Positions 1-8,263 of a stretch of DNA of 64,000 nucleotides are shown here, piece after piece. The notes under the pieces are model-generated. The model was given only the letters and a program-made list of their open reading frames with translations, was not told where the DNA came from and ran no database searches. Each line of letters starts with the position of its first letter. The stretch's first letter is position 1. A program made the translations under genes and the position numbers. The DNA is from Patiria miniata. Lineage: Eukaryota; Echinodermata; Asteroidea; Valvatida; Asterinidae. Where the stretch lies: the NCBI RefSeq assembly GCF_015706575.1, contig NW_024037064.1, positions 14,361,606-14,425,605 of the forward strand. The letters run 5' to 3'.

Positions 1-1
1 C

Positions 2-268
2 AGAAACAGGAGAGATCTCAGCAAATCCTACCGCCATGACCAGCCGGACGACACAGCGAACTCTGGCCAACCTCTGAATTCCAACAATGACAATCAAGGG
101 CAAATACAAACTGCCTCATCCCCCACAACCACTCGATATGGACGAACTATCAGACTGCCATCTTACTTGAACACTTTGTTGCCTAAACCGAACAAAGCAC
201 TAATGCCAGTCACTTGTAAAATCAGAGTGCTTTCAAAACATATGCAAACAATTCAAGACAGAGATTGA
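2..268 (+). CDS. Ty3/Gypsy Pol polyprotein, C-terminal end (partial)
   Basis: An open frame enters the window at base 2 and stops with TGA at 266-268, giving about 88 residues. It is hydrophilic and rich in N, Q, S and T, then closes on the segment TTRYGRTIRLPSYL. A T-R-x-G-R-x-x-R-x-P-x-Y-L segment is typical of the tail that follows the integrase in animal Ty3/Gypsy Pol proteins. The frame is followed by an A-rich untranslated stretch, a polypurine tract and a short LTR, which fits the 3' end of a plus-strand Gypsy element whose body lies left of the window. No catalytic domain is present here, so the family call rests on the tail motif and the context. Confidence 0.7.
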   Translation, partial: RNRRDLSKSYRHDQPDDTANSGQPLNSNNDNQGQIQTASSPTTTRYGRTIRLPSYLNTLLPKPNKALMPVTCKIRVLSKHMQTIQDRD

Positions 269-679
269 ATAATGTTTTGAAATTTGCTACCCAAAAAAAA
301 AAAAAAAAAAAAAAATTGTTTTTTGTTTTTTGTTCTTCTGGCAATTTTTTTTGTTCCTAAGGCAATCTCATTTCAATTGCCATTCTTTGAAAGTCATATG
401 CAAAGAATCTAAGCAAAGATTGATGGGTCAAAGTATGTAAAAAAAAAAAAAAGCAATCTCATTTAAATTTCCATAATTGCTAAAAAAAAACAAAAAAAAA
501 ACAAAAAAACAGATAACAGTTAAAAGAAATCTGTTCTAAAACAAACAAAAAGTAGACAGTTAGAAGTTTAGTTCAAATGTTGAGGATTAAGAAGTTATTT
601 TAAAGTTGTACTCTACCCAGCTTTAGTTAATCTCCTTTATCAAGTGCATGTAGATAAGTATTTGGCTTAAAAGGGGAGA
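269..679 (+). other. Gypsy 3' untranslated region with polypurine tract
   Basis: No gene is seen. The stretch has long A runs near 293-315, 438-452 and 484-508, separated by T-rich segments. It ends in the purine run AAAAGGGGAGA at about 669-679, directly before the LTR. That is where the plus-strand primer of a Gypsy element is expected. Confidence 0.6.
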
Positions 680-878
680 TGTAATGAATGTGTGCATTCA
701 TAATGTAACTATGCCACTTATAATTATGCATAGCGCCCTCTATTGTCTAGAGCACATAGCCATGTGAGATTGTAGTCCATGTAGGCAGCCAACTTGTTTA
801 GACTCAATACACTATTCTTAGCTAGCTGAAACATTTCAAGTGTGCTTCTTATTCAATCCGATACATCCGATCATTACA
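680..878 (+). repeat. 3' LTR of Gypsy element (199 bp)
   Basis: The segment starts TGTAATGA and ends TCATTACA, so its eight terminal bases form a perfect inverted repeat with the canonical TG...CA ends of an LTR. It directly follows a polypurine tract and a Gypsy Pol C-terminus. A length near 200 bp is short but normal for several invertebrate Gypsy lineages. The matching 5' LTR and one target-site copy lie outside the window. The base after the LTR begins a sequence that recurs uninterrupted at 1875, so that second copy shows the site without the insertion. Confidence 0.85.
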
Positions 879-1450
879 TCGTCTATTGCTGAATAGAAGG
901 ACTGGTGATGTTTCATGCTGATCCACTCTTGAGTTATAGTTAGTGATAGTCGTCATCTAGCTTGTAAGACAAGACAGGTGATATATGCCAACACTCCGCT
1001 GTTAGTGCAGCAATGGTTCTTCGGAGTTACAGCAAGTGGTAGTTGTCATGCCTTGTAGTGTAACGGGTGTTATAGTTACTAACAAGTTCAGATGCACGAC
1101 TGGTGTGGATTAACTGGATTTATTACGTTAAGCTGACCTTATTGACGATTGCTGATTTAATTTCATTTCATTGATTAATTTCACAGGTAAAAATTTAAGT
1201 ACAGACAATAAGAACAGTAAAGAAAACAAAAACTGCACATACAGTTAGGAGTGAGAACAAGAAGAAAAAAAAAAAAAAAAAAGGAACCCCCCTGATGGTT
1301 TTAAGAAAGTAAACCAAATTACTATCGTGGTTTACAATTTAACTATATTCCAACGAGACTGGCAGCCATCTTAAAAGATATCACAGCATGCCTAGTTCTA
1401 GTCTTAATAACATTATAATTGGGTGACAGCTCTACATGGTATCGTAAGGG
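879..1450 (+). repeat. Local direct duplication, copy A
   Basis: Bases 879 to about 1157 and 1327 to 1450 match 1875-2152 and 2153-2290 with a small number of substitutions. Copy A carries about 165 extra bases near 1160-1326, including an 18-A run, that copy B lacks. Copy A begins exactly at the edge of the Gypsy LTR, which therefore inserted into it. No coding sequence is seen. Confidence 0.85.
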
Positions 1451-1871
1451 CGCCAGAGAGAAAAAATACGTAAACACAAAACTTAGTGCCTTTTCGCTTG
1501 ACATCGAAATCAAAATCTAGCTGTCACCTTCTGATTGCTTAAACATAATGAAACAAATCTTCTATGGCTTTATCCAAAATGTCTGGGATCTCATTTGTAT
1601 AAAACACATACATACTAACAAGTAAGGCATGCTTTCTGCACATTCAGCTTCATGGGAGGAACTGTTTTAGGCGGTCACTAATAATTCGCGTCAAATCAAC
1701 TCAGTTGAATTCACAAGTTTGTAGAGTTTACGGAATTAAGAGTTTGCAAATGTTGTATTTTCCCTTTAATATTGGTCAACACATACATTCTTGAAGATCC
1801 AAACAACTGGGTTGTGTAACTGTCAGTTGTGTCGGTAGTAACGGTGCTAAACAGCTATAGTGAGTCATGTT
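1451..1871. other. Unannotated spacer between duplication copies
   Basis: Ordinary AT-rich sequence. I see no open frame of note, no terminal repeats and no RNA gene. Confidence 0.5.
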
Positions 1872-2290
1872 CATCGTCTATTGCTGAATAGAAGGACTGG
1901 TGATGTTTTATGCTGATCCACTCTTGAGTTATAGTTAGTGATAGTCGTCATCTAGCTCGTTGGACAGGACAGGTGATACATATGCCACACTCCACTGTTA
2001 GTGCAGCAATGGTTCTTCGGAGTTACAGCAAGTGGTAGTTGCCATGCCTTGTTGTGTAACGGGTGTTATAGTTACTAACAAGTTCAGATACACGACTGGT
2101 GTGGATTAACTGGATTTATTACGTTAAGCTGACCTTATTGACGATTGCTGATCGTGGTTTACAATTTAACTATATTCCAACGTGACTGGCAGCCATCTTA
2201 TAAGATATCCCAGCATGCCTTGTTCTGGGCTTGTTCACATATGATAATTAGGTGACAGCTGTACATTGTATCGTTAGGTATGGTATAGTT
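1872..2290 (+). repeat. Local direct duplication, copy B
   Basis: This is the second copy of the block at 879-1450, lying about 1 kb further right. It reads straight through the position where copy A has the LTR and the position where copy A has the 165-bp extra segment. It is therefore closer to the ancestral arrangement. Confidence 0.85.
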
Positions 2291-2319
2291 GTACAGGACA
2301 TGAGTAGTATGAGATGGGG

Positions 2320-2500
2320 GGGTACGGCGACAAACCCAATGACCTCTGCCCCGGGCCCGTCTCTGATCTCTAGCCCCTCCCTCTGACCACGCGCCCACCC
2401 CACCCGCCCCTCCCAATGATCTCCCTCTCCCTCCCAATGATCTCTCTCCCAATGATCTCCCTTCCAAATATATCTCTCTCAATATCTCAGTCTCGAAATA
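2320..2500. repeat. Pyrimidine-rich tract with short CTCCCAATGATCTC repeats
   Basis: A strongly strand-asymmetric CT-rich stretch holds several partial repeats of CTCCCAATGATCTC between about 2413 and 2465. The minus-strand open frame across it (2198-2482) is low-complexity, rich in R, G and S, and is judged an artefact of the purine strand. Confidence 0.6.
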
Positions 2501-2742
2501 AGGCCAGGCCCTCTATATTTATATTTTTCATTTTTGATCTTGTGTTAAATTCGACTCGTACAAGTCTACTCCAACCCTGACTTGCAAACTATGAAGTGAC
2601 TAAGGGTGACACACTTTTGCAGTGGGGGTAAACATCTATTGAAATTCAATGGACCGTGATAAATTGCTTTTGTTAGTTGGGGCAGCCAGGATATGACTCA
2701 TCGCATACGTCAGAATCAAACAATGGTTGCTATTTTTAGTTC

Positions 2743-2751
2743 CTATATAAG
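2743..2751 (+). promoter_or_regulatory. Candidate TATA box
   Basis: CTATATAAG matches the TATA consensus well. A CRE-like TACGTCAG lies about 35 bp upstream at 2707. An apparent untranslated first exon with a good splice donor follows within 150 bp, so this is a plausible polymerase II core promoter. Confidence 0.5.
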
Positions 2752-2769
2752 CCAGATACCCTCACAGCG

Positions 2770-3298
2770 GATGGCCAGTCGGATTTATAAGGCGGAGTTC
2801 AGTGGTATCTAATCATATCAAGACTCGACAGCACTGTACAACTGTATAGCTTCATTTCCAAATACGAGCAGCTAAATTACCAACAGACCAACTTTCAAAG
2901 GTAATTATAATACGCTTATAACGTGTATTTTTTATACATCAGGTGTCCAATATGTCAGGGTGATTTGTGTGTAAAAGGCGTAAACCATAGGCGTCTTTAC
3001 TTGTCAGCGGCCCCGAACACGTTGTAGTTGCGTCTTTTGCAATTTAGCATGCCAGATGAGAGAAAGGATGATTAGGCCCCAAATTATTATTACTGTATGT
3101 TTGTGTGTAACAAAATTCACTTATTAAGGCCTATTTCTCTTTTTTTTTCAGATGATCTGTCCATCTAGTGTTGTAGATGTTACATACGGGCAAGATTTTG
3201 TCACATTGGCAAACAGCATGGTCAACACGGTGGGTGAATGGATCGTGGTCAAAAAAGGAGATTTGACTCAGCAGTTAAAGAATGCAAAAACCTTTTGA
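2770..3298 (+). CDS. Candidate two-exon transcript with a 48-residue ORF
   Basis: Exon 1 would run from about 2770 to 2900 and end CAAAG before GTAATT. The intron is 2901-3151 and closes with a long pyrimidine tract and CAG at 3149-3151. Exon 2 then opens at once with ATG at 3152 and reads 48 codons to TGA at 3296-3298. A start codon directly at an acceptor is a common gene layout. I do not recognise the protein; it has no clear signal peptide, membrane segment or metal-binding motif. The frame ends just before the 82-bp tandem array, so a longer gene may have been cut off there. It could also be the leader of an unrecognised retroelement. Splicing is inferred only from site consensus. Confidence 0.35.
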
Positions 3299-3301
3299 TA
3301 T

Positions 3302-3970
3302 ATGACAAACAAAAAAGCTATTTAAATGAGCTAATTTGAATAACAAAGAAAAAGCCACTCGGAGTGGCTTTTTACTGTATATATTAAGATGTCAGAAAAG
3401 CTATTTAAATGAGCTAATTTGAATAACAACGAAAAAGCCACTCGGAGTGGCTTTTTACTGTATATATTAAGATGTATGAAAAGCTATTTAAATGAGCTAA
3501 TTTGAATGACAACGAAAAAGCCACTCAGAGTGGCTTTTTACTGTATATATTAAGATGTATGAAAAGCTATTTAAATGAGCTAATTTGAATGGCAACAAAA
3601 AGCCACTCAGAGTGGCTTTTTACTGTATATATTAAGATGTATGAAAAGCTATTTAAATGAGCTAATTTATACAGTAAAAAGCCACTCTGAGTGGCTTTTT
3701 ACTGTATAAATTATAATATATGAATATCAAATGAGCTTATTTGAATGACAACAAAAAAGCCACTCAGAGTGGCTTTTTACTGTATATATTAAGATGTATG
3801 AAAAGCTAATAAAATGAGCTAATTTATACAGTAAAAAGCCACTCTGAGTGGCTTTTTACTGTATAAATTATAATATATGAATATCAAATGAGCTAATTTG
3901 AATGACAACAAAAAAGCCACTCGGAGTGGCTTTTTACTGTATAAATTATAATATATGAATATCAAATAAA
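3302..3970. repeat. 82-bp tandem repeat with palindromic hairpins
   Basis: About eight units of roughly 82 bp share a core with AAGCTATTTAAATGAGC, a hairpin, then ACTGTATA(A/T)ATTA. Each has the palindrome AAAAGCCACTCnGAGTGGCTTTT; hairpins lie near 3349, 3432, 3514, 3597, 3668, 3753, 3829 and 3910. In the copies at 3668-3708 and 3829-3869 the palindrome extends to about 41 bp. Stem changes seem to be confined to the centre (CG, CA or CT). The array lies immediately left of the Polinton genes and may be part of that element's terminal region. Confidence 0.85.
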
Positions 3971-3981
3971 GAGAACGTATG

Positions 3982-4139
3982 AATGATAGTTTTATCAAGT
4001 CCAAGTTCAATTATAATACAAAATCAATAGAGGGCGCTAATGGATATCAAAATAATATAAACAGAGGGTGGTATAATAAATGATCGATTTATCGAGTCCA
4101 AGTGCAATTATAATATAAGAAATCAACAGAGGGCGCCAT
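3982..4139 (+). repeat. Direct repeat pair upstream of the TFIIB-like gene
   Basis: About 58 bp at 3982-4040 recur at 4082-4139, sharing TTATC(A/G)AGTCCAAGT and CAATTATAATA, and each ends in an AGAGGGCGC motif. The duplication helps explain part of the motif array that follows. Confidence 0.7.
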
Positions 4140-4277
4140 TCATTGGTGGTGAGGTATTATAAACAGAGGGCGGTATTTTATTTTATGATAAGGGTTATTG
4201 TACCGATAAAAAACAGAGGGCGCTATTAATGGGCACTAAGAGATCTGATTTCAATTATATAAAGAAACAGAGGGCGA
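4029..4277 (+). promoter_or_regulatory. Six-copy AGAGGGCGN motif array
   Basis: Six copies of a motif close to AAACAGAGGGCGnTAT start at 4029, 4063, 4128, 4165, 4215 and 4269, all on the same strand, spaced 34 to 65 bp, in otherwise AT-rich DNA. The array ends 55 bp before the start of the TFIIB-like gene. The core AGAGGGCGC fits the 3' half of the known CTCF consensus (AGRKGGCRS), but the 5' half is not conserved. Function is inferred. Confidence 0.6.
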
Positions 4278-4332
4278 TATTTAATTCTTTATTTAAAAAT
4301 GCAATCATTTTTATTTAAAGTTTATTAAATAG

Positions 4333-4809
4333 ATGGAATACTTTGGGACGTCACAACTTGGGGATAAGTGCGATCATCATAAAATCATCGAGAATGGTTT
4401 TTTAGTTTGTGAAACGTGCGGTGAAATAGTCTCACGTTACTTTGATTTTTCGGCAGAAAATGCGCAAGAAGATCGTATCAATTGGTCAATTTTAAAAAGA
4501 AACAAAAGAAAAACTGTGGAGAAACTTATTTTGTCTGTGTGCCCAGAGCAAGACTTAGAAGATGTCCAAGAAACAATCAATAAATATAACGAGCTCGTTA
4601 ATTACAAAACATTGAGGGGAAACGGATGTGTCAAACGGTCGTTAATAGCCGCGAGTTTCCATCACGTCGTTGGATTAGACAAAGAACGAGTTAGAGATTT
4701 ATTTAAAGTGACTCAAAATCAATTTAATAAGGCACTAAAAAGATACGATGACCACTACAATAAAGGCGGGGCCGAGGGTGTAGCCCTAAGAGGTGAAATA
4801 GAGGTATAA
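4333..4809 (+). CDS. TFIIB-like zinc-ribbon protein of the Polinton
   Basis: The 158-residue product starts at ATG 4333. It has an N-terminal zinc ribbon, C13-x2-H16 and C26-x2-C29, with the spacing and the G-x-x-V-C-x-x-C-G pattern of transcription factor IIB. An acidic linker follows, then a helical region of about 80 residues compatible with a single reduced cyclin-like repeat. TFIIB recruits RNA polymerase to the TATA-bound complex, and large DNA viruses often encode their own relatives. Full TFIIB is near 300 residues with two cyclin repeats, so this is about half length. The gene sits alone at the left end, convergent with the next gene and preceded by the AGAGGGCGN array. Zinc binding is well supported; a role as transcription factor is inferred. 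Confidence 0.7.
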   Translation: MEYFGTSQLGDKCDHHKIIENGFLVCETCGEIVSRYFDFSAENAQEDRINWSILKRNKRKTVEKLILSVCPEQDLEDVQETINKYNELVNYKTLRGNGCVKRSLIAASFHHVVGLDKERVRDLFKVTQNQFNKALKRYDDHYNKGGAEGVALRGEIEV

Positions 4810-4837
4810 CTCGGTGGTTCGCTTTCATAATGTTTAT

Positions 4838-5500
4838 TTACCGAGAATATGAACTTGTAAGTTTTTCGATAAGAGATTTTTTTTCTTTTGCCAGCCGTTC
4901 GTCTACCCGTTTTTTAACTTCTTTTTCAAAGTCTGTATCGTTTTTAATTTTTTGAAGCTTTGTGCTGGTCTTTGCTCTAATTTTTTGCTTAAGCTCGTTA
5001 AATTTGGCGAGCTCTCTCGTAATCAATAAGAACTCTTCGTGCGATATATCTCCGTCGTTGATGGCTTGAGACACGTATTCTTCAATCGTGTTAAGTTTGG
5101 AGTCCGCTAATATCTTAATCTGGTCGTGCTTTTTTAGCTTGGCGGATAATCGCTTAGACGCGATTCTAAGCAGAATATCTACACCAAAAGCGCCTATAAA
5201 CGTTCCTTCTAGCACCAATCCGACGGGGGCTGATATAACACCCAATAGAGCTGGAATACTGACAGCCCCCGCTATAGCCCCCAATCCTTCTAATCCTATC
5301 TCTACGTAATTAATAGTGTCGATCATTCTCTTTATTTTTTTATAAGTGCGCTCTCGGTGGTCTCTCTCTTTCAAGATTAAAGATCGAATCTCTTCAATCT
5401 TTTTAAGTCTGTACACTTTTGTTTCTTCGTTAACGTTACTATTTTATCGGAGTACACCTCCAGAAATATCGGGGTATATCGCCTTACCATCTACACTCAT
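4838..5500 (-). pseudogene. Polinton conserved helical/membrane protein, in-frame stop near N-terminus
   Basis: The intact stretch (4838-5416) encodes 192 residues. A basic N-terminal helix is followed by a hydrophobic G/A/V-rich segment at residues 40-80, probably one or two membrane or amphipathic helices, then a long charged coiled coil rich in K and E. I recognise this layout from invertebrate Polintons, where the function is unknown; a virion role is plausible. The frame continues upstream to an ATG at 5500 behind the AT-rich motif shared by other genes here, but TAA at 5444-5446 interrupts it after 18 codons. Without that ATG only a GTG at 5416 would begin the frame. I read this as a nonsense mutation. 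Confidence 0.65.
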
Positions 5501-5526
5501 GTTTTTAATATAAAAAGATTTTAAAT

Positions 5527-6694
5527 TTAAAAGATCTCTAACTCTATCATGATACTCACACCCTTGTTGTTGATGATCTGTCCTTTTTCACCTATGATTG
5601 AAAATGTCAGTTTGTCGATTATACCGTTTTTAAGTTTCTTGAAATCCTCGACTCTATCAGGCTCGGGTTTGCGCGTAGCCACGGGTATGATTTTTAAGAT
5701 GTCAGACGGTTGGCCATCAAAAAGGTTTTCACTCGTACTTAATTGCGGGCAGCGAATAAACAAAAATTTAAACGGATTAACGTCGTAAAACCCCGTATAC
5801 ACCACTTTGGGTATCAGTCTTCCTTTGGGTAAATTGAGTAATCGAGAGACTTCTCTGTTTAAACGCAATTTGAGATTGACGTCGGTTACCACCAACGTCA
5901 CCTTTTTAGATTCTCTAAATATTCGAAAACTTACCCCGGGTATATAATTTAAAATAAAATCGAACCAATCGACGTCGTACCACCCAGGTGGGATGGTGAC
6001 CGAACCGGTGACTCCGGCTGGTAACGGCGCTAAAAGACTCGGAGAAATAAAATCTAAATTATCACCAGACACGACAAAACTCCCCCGTATTGTTACACCC
6101 GCTTGTCTAATCATTCTAACCCTAGGTTCGCTTCTTATACCGTCGATATATTCTAGCGTTATCTTTTTACCTTCCAAGATGAAGCTTCTTCTTTCCGATA
6201 TAATTGCTATTAAAAATTTAATCGTATTGTGTTGTACGTCGGTTAGTGTTCTGTCGTCTCTCCTTTTAATGGCTAAAGTTCTTATACACTCTACAATTTG
6301 ATCCATTTCTTCCCGGATCGATTTTAAAGCAGAGTCTAGTCTATCTTCTTCGTACGCTTCTATAAGATCGTTTATAACTCTATTGAAAGTATTTTCGTCG
6401 TTAATTAAAAAGTCGTAGGGTATCCAATTTATCAACGATTCAATAAAATCTCTATCTGTTCTTACTTCTACATCTGGGTCAACATGTTCGTATCTTTTAA
6501 CATCAACAGGTCTTTCAGCTGGTCTCGCGTCTATATTTGTATGCCAATCAATCTCCGTGGCGCTGGAAATATTAAAATATCCGGGGTTTAAACATCACCC
6601 TTTTTACGCGAACAGCTTTTTGACCGTTTAAATTATCTACGACGTCTTCTAATTGAAACGTCTGCTCATTTTGAAACAAGTGAAACGAATGCAT
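5527..6694 (-). pseudogene. Polinton putative minor structural protein, frameshifted
   Basis: The long frame (5527 to about 6590) encodes about 350 residues, without ATG at its start. An upstream ATG at 6694, just behind an AT-rich start motif, opens a different frame of about 37 codons that runs into a stop. The two frames meet at a run of four G on the plus strand (6583-6586), which points to a one-base slip. The C-terminal third alternates short beta strands with loops and ends in a repeated strand-turn-strand pattern (L-x-F-x-I-x-G-E-x-G-x-x-I-x-N-x-G). That is consistent with a beta-rich virion component such as a penton or fibre-like protein. The family assignment is weak; membership of the Polinton operon is firm. 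Confidence 0.6.
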
Positions 6695-6747
6695 TTATTT
6701 TAAAGTCTTTTTATATTAAAACTGAAACTAAAATAACGGCTGCTTTT
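6695..6747. promoter_or_regulatory. Divergent Polinton promoter region
   Basis: Only 53 bp separate two divergent structural genes. The interval holds CTTTTTATATTAAAACTG, an AT-rich motif that recurs just upstream of other genes of this element, in both orientations. It is a reasonable candidate for a shared core promoter. Confidence 0.5.
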
Positions 6748-8170
6748 ATGTTGTTAAAAAAGCAGATACAATCGATAGCCGATCAGGTAACGCATCAAGT
6801 AAACCAAAAAGTAGCCAAGGCAACCGAGCTAAAGCATCAAGTTGCATCCCAAACAAAGTTTTTAAACAGCACTAAACCAAGTGAACTGGAAGTTATAGTT
6901 AATAATACCAACGGGTTTTTAACCTTGTTCCCCGACTTAACCTCAGACTATAAATTGCCTCGCATCACAACGGATGAGGATGTAGATCGTTGGAAATCAC
7001 ACCCCATGTCGTTTTATCAAAATCAGTTAAATTTTGCGATCTACTGCGCTACTACGGGCTGCGGTGTTGGATTCGATCTTTTAAACTCGAGCAACCGTTA
7101 CGTTTGGGCCATCTTTAACTTTCATTTATATTTTACGGTTAGAAAGATCCTGTACGACTTTGCCGCTCCTTTACCGGGAGATGACGCATTTAAAGCTCTA
7201 GACAACAGTTATAATCTCAGAGCATCTACCGATACCTGTTTGTTGTTTGGCATAGATCAAAACAAGTCTTTTAAACAGACGAGAGACACAAACTCTAACG
7301 GTTTAGGTATAGCTTATTACTGGGACACGTCTTACGTACCCGTACCCGGAAACGATTATGATACAACCGACCTTAATCTCGAGTATAGTGAGTATCGTAA
7401 AGATATGATGAGTGGAACTAAAATGGGGTTTGGTTTGGACGATCCACCCAAGGGTTCGGGGCGTTACAGCGATTATACCGTAGCCTTTATCGAACAAAAT
7501 GAATCGGTACAAAAGGCTTGGTTAGATTTTATACCCGACACGAGTTTGTTTACCCCCGCGGGAATCATAAAGATCAACGAATCGATCAGATCTTACGTGT
7601 ACGCTTTACTCGGTGCTCAGGCTCAAACAAAAACGAGCGTATTATCACCAGGCACCGGATTAGACGCTCAGAGACAATTTAACGTCATCGTTGAAGATAT
7701 CATCAATGCAGTAGACGACATGGAAACGAGTATCAAATCAATTTCAAGACTCTTTGCAGTATGCCAGAACACCTTTAAATTTTGTCGTGAAACCAGGGTT
7801 GTATTTAATTCCATCGGATATGAACTTGAGGGTTGGAATGCACGACGGCTATAACAACAATCTTCAAATCGCTACCCAGAGTATGAAAACTGGTTTGGTG
7901 CCAGATTTAAACTCACAACCTCAACTGGACGACTCTTTTGATGACACCGATGACGTCGCGCCACCAACAACCCCAGAGCCTATGAACGATGTTGTATCAC
8001 CAGTACTAGCACCTACACCAGCACCAGCACCTACACCCTCACCATCGCCTACAGTTTTTACCCAAGAGCCCACGAAACTACAAACTCACCAAGACGAAAA
8101 ATTATCGTTGACGGTAGGAATATTAGCCATCGTTGGTATGGGTATTTTAGCTTACGAGGCAACGCGATAA
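6748..8170 (+). pseudogene. Polinton structural protein with C-terminal membrane anchor, frameshifted
   Basis: The first frame (6748-7854, 368 residues) starts with a coiled-coil-prone basic region, then a conserved core with LFPDLTSDYKLP, FYQNQLNFAIYCATTGCG and LLGAQAQTKTS, which I recognise from invertebrate Polintons. A second frame takes over between about 7728 and 7750 and runs to 8170. It continues the core with PGLYLIPSDMNLR and GYNNNLQIA, then a P/T/S-rich linker and a terminal hydrophobic helix (LTVGILAIVGMGILAY). In intact relatives these are one protein, so the 368-residue tail after the shift is out of frame. A minor capsid or membrane-linked virion protein is likely. Programmed frameshifting cannot be excluded, but no slippery site stands out. 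Confidence 0.7.
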
Positions 8171-8188
8171 GTCACACTCTAATCTCAC

Positions 8189-8239
8189 AAAAAAAAATAA
8201 GCCTTACCAGCACAAAGTTGGTAAGGCTTATTTTTTTTT
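8189..8239. terminator. Perfect hairpin between convergent Polinton genes
   Basis: An inverted repeat of about 21 bp per arm with a 9-base loop lies in the 93-bp gap between two genes that converge on it. The stem core is AATAAGCCTTACCA and the outer ends are A9/T9, so each strand ends the hairpin with a T run. Palindromic hairpins mark transcript ends in mimiviruses and their virophages; using that rule for a Polinton is inference. Confidence 0.6.
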
Positions 8240-8263
8240 GTTTAAACTTGATTACAACTATTA

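Noticed and set aside
2198..2482. Minus-strand open frame of 94 residues
   Set aside because: Low-complexity R/G/S-rich translation of a pyrimidine tract; no family features and no start context.
3302..3970. CRISPR-like array
   Set aside because: Repeats of about 82 bp have no distinct spacers, and the context is animal transposon DNA.
3819..4010. Minus-strand frame with an internal protein repeat
   Set aside because: It is a translation of the 82-bp tandem array; the repeat is explained at the DNA level.
7728..7750. Programmed ribosomal frameshift in the Polinton structural gene
   Set aside because: No heptanucleotide slippery site or obvious downstream pseudoknot was seen; neighbouring genes carry similar lesions, so mutation is simpler.
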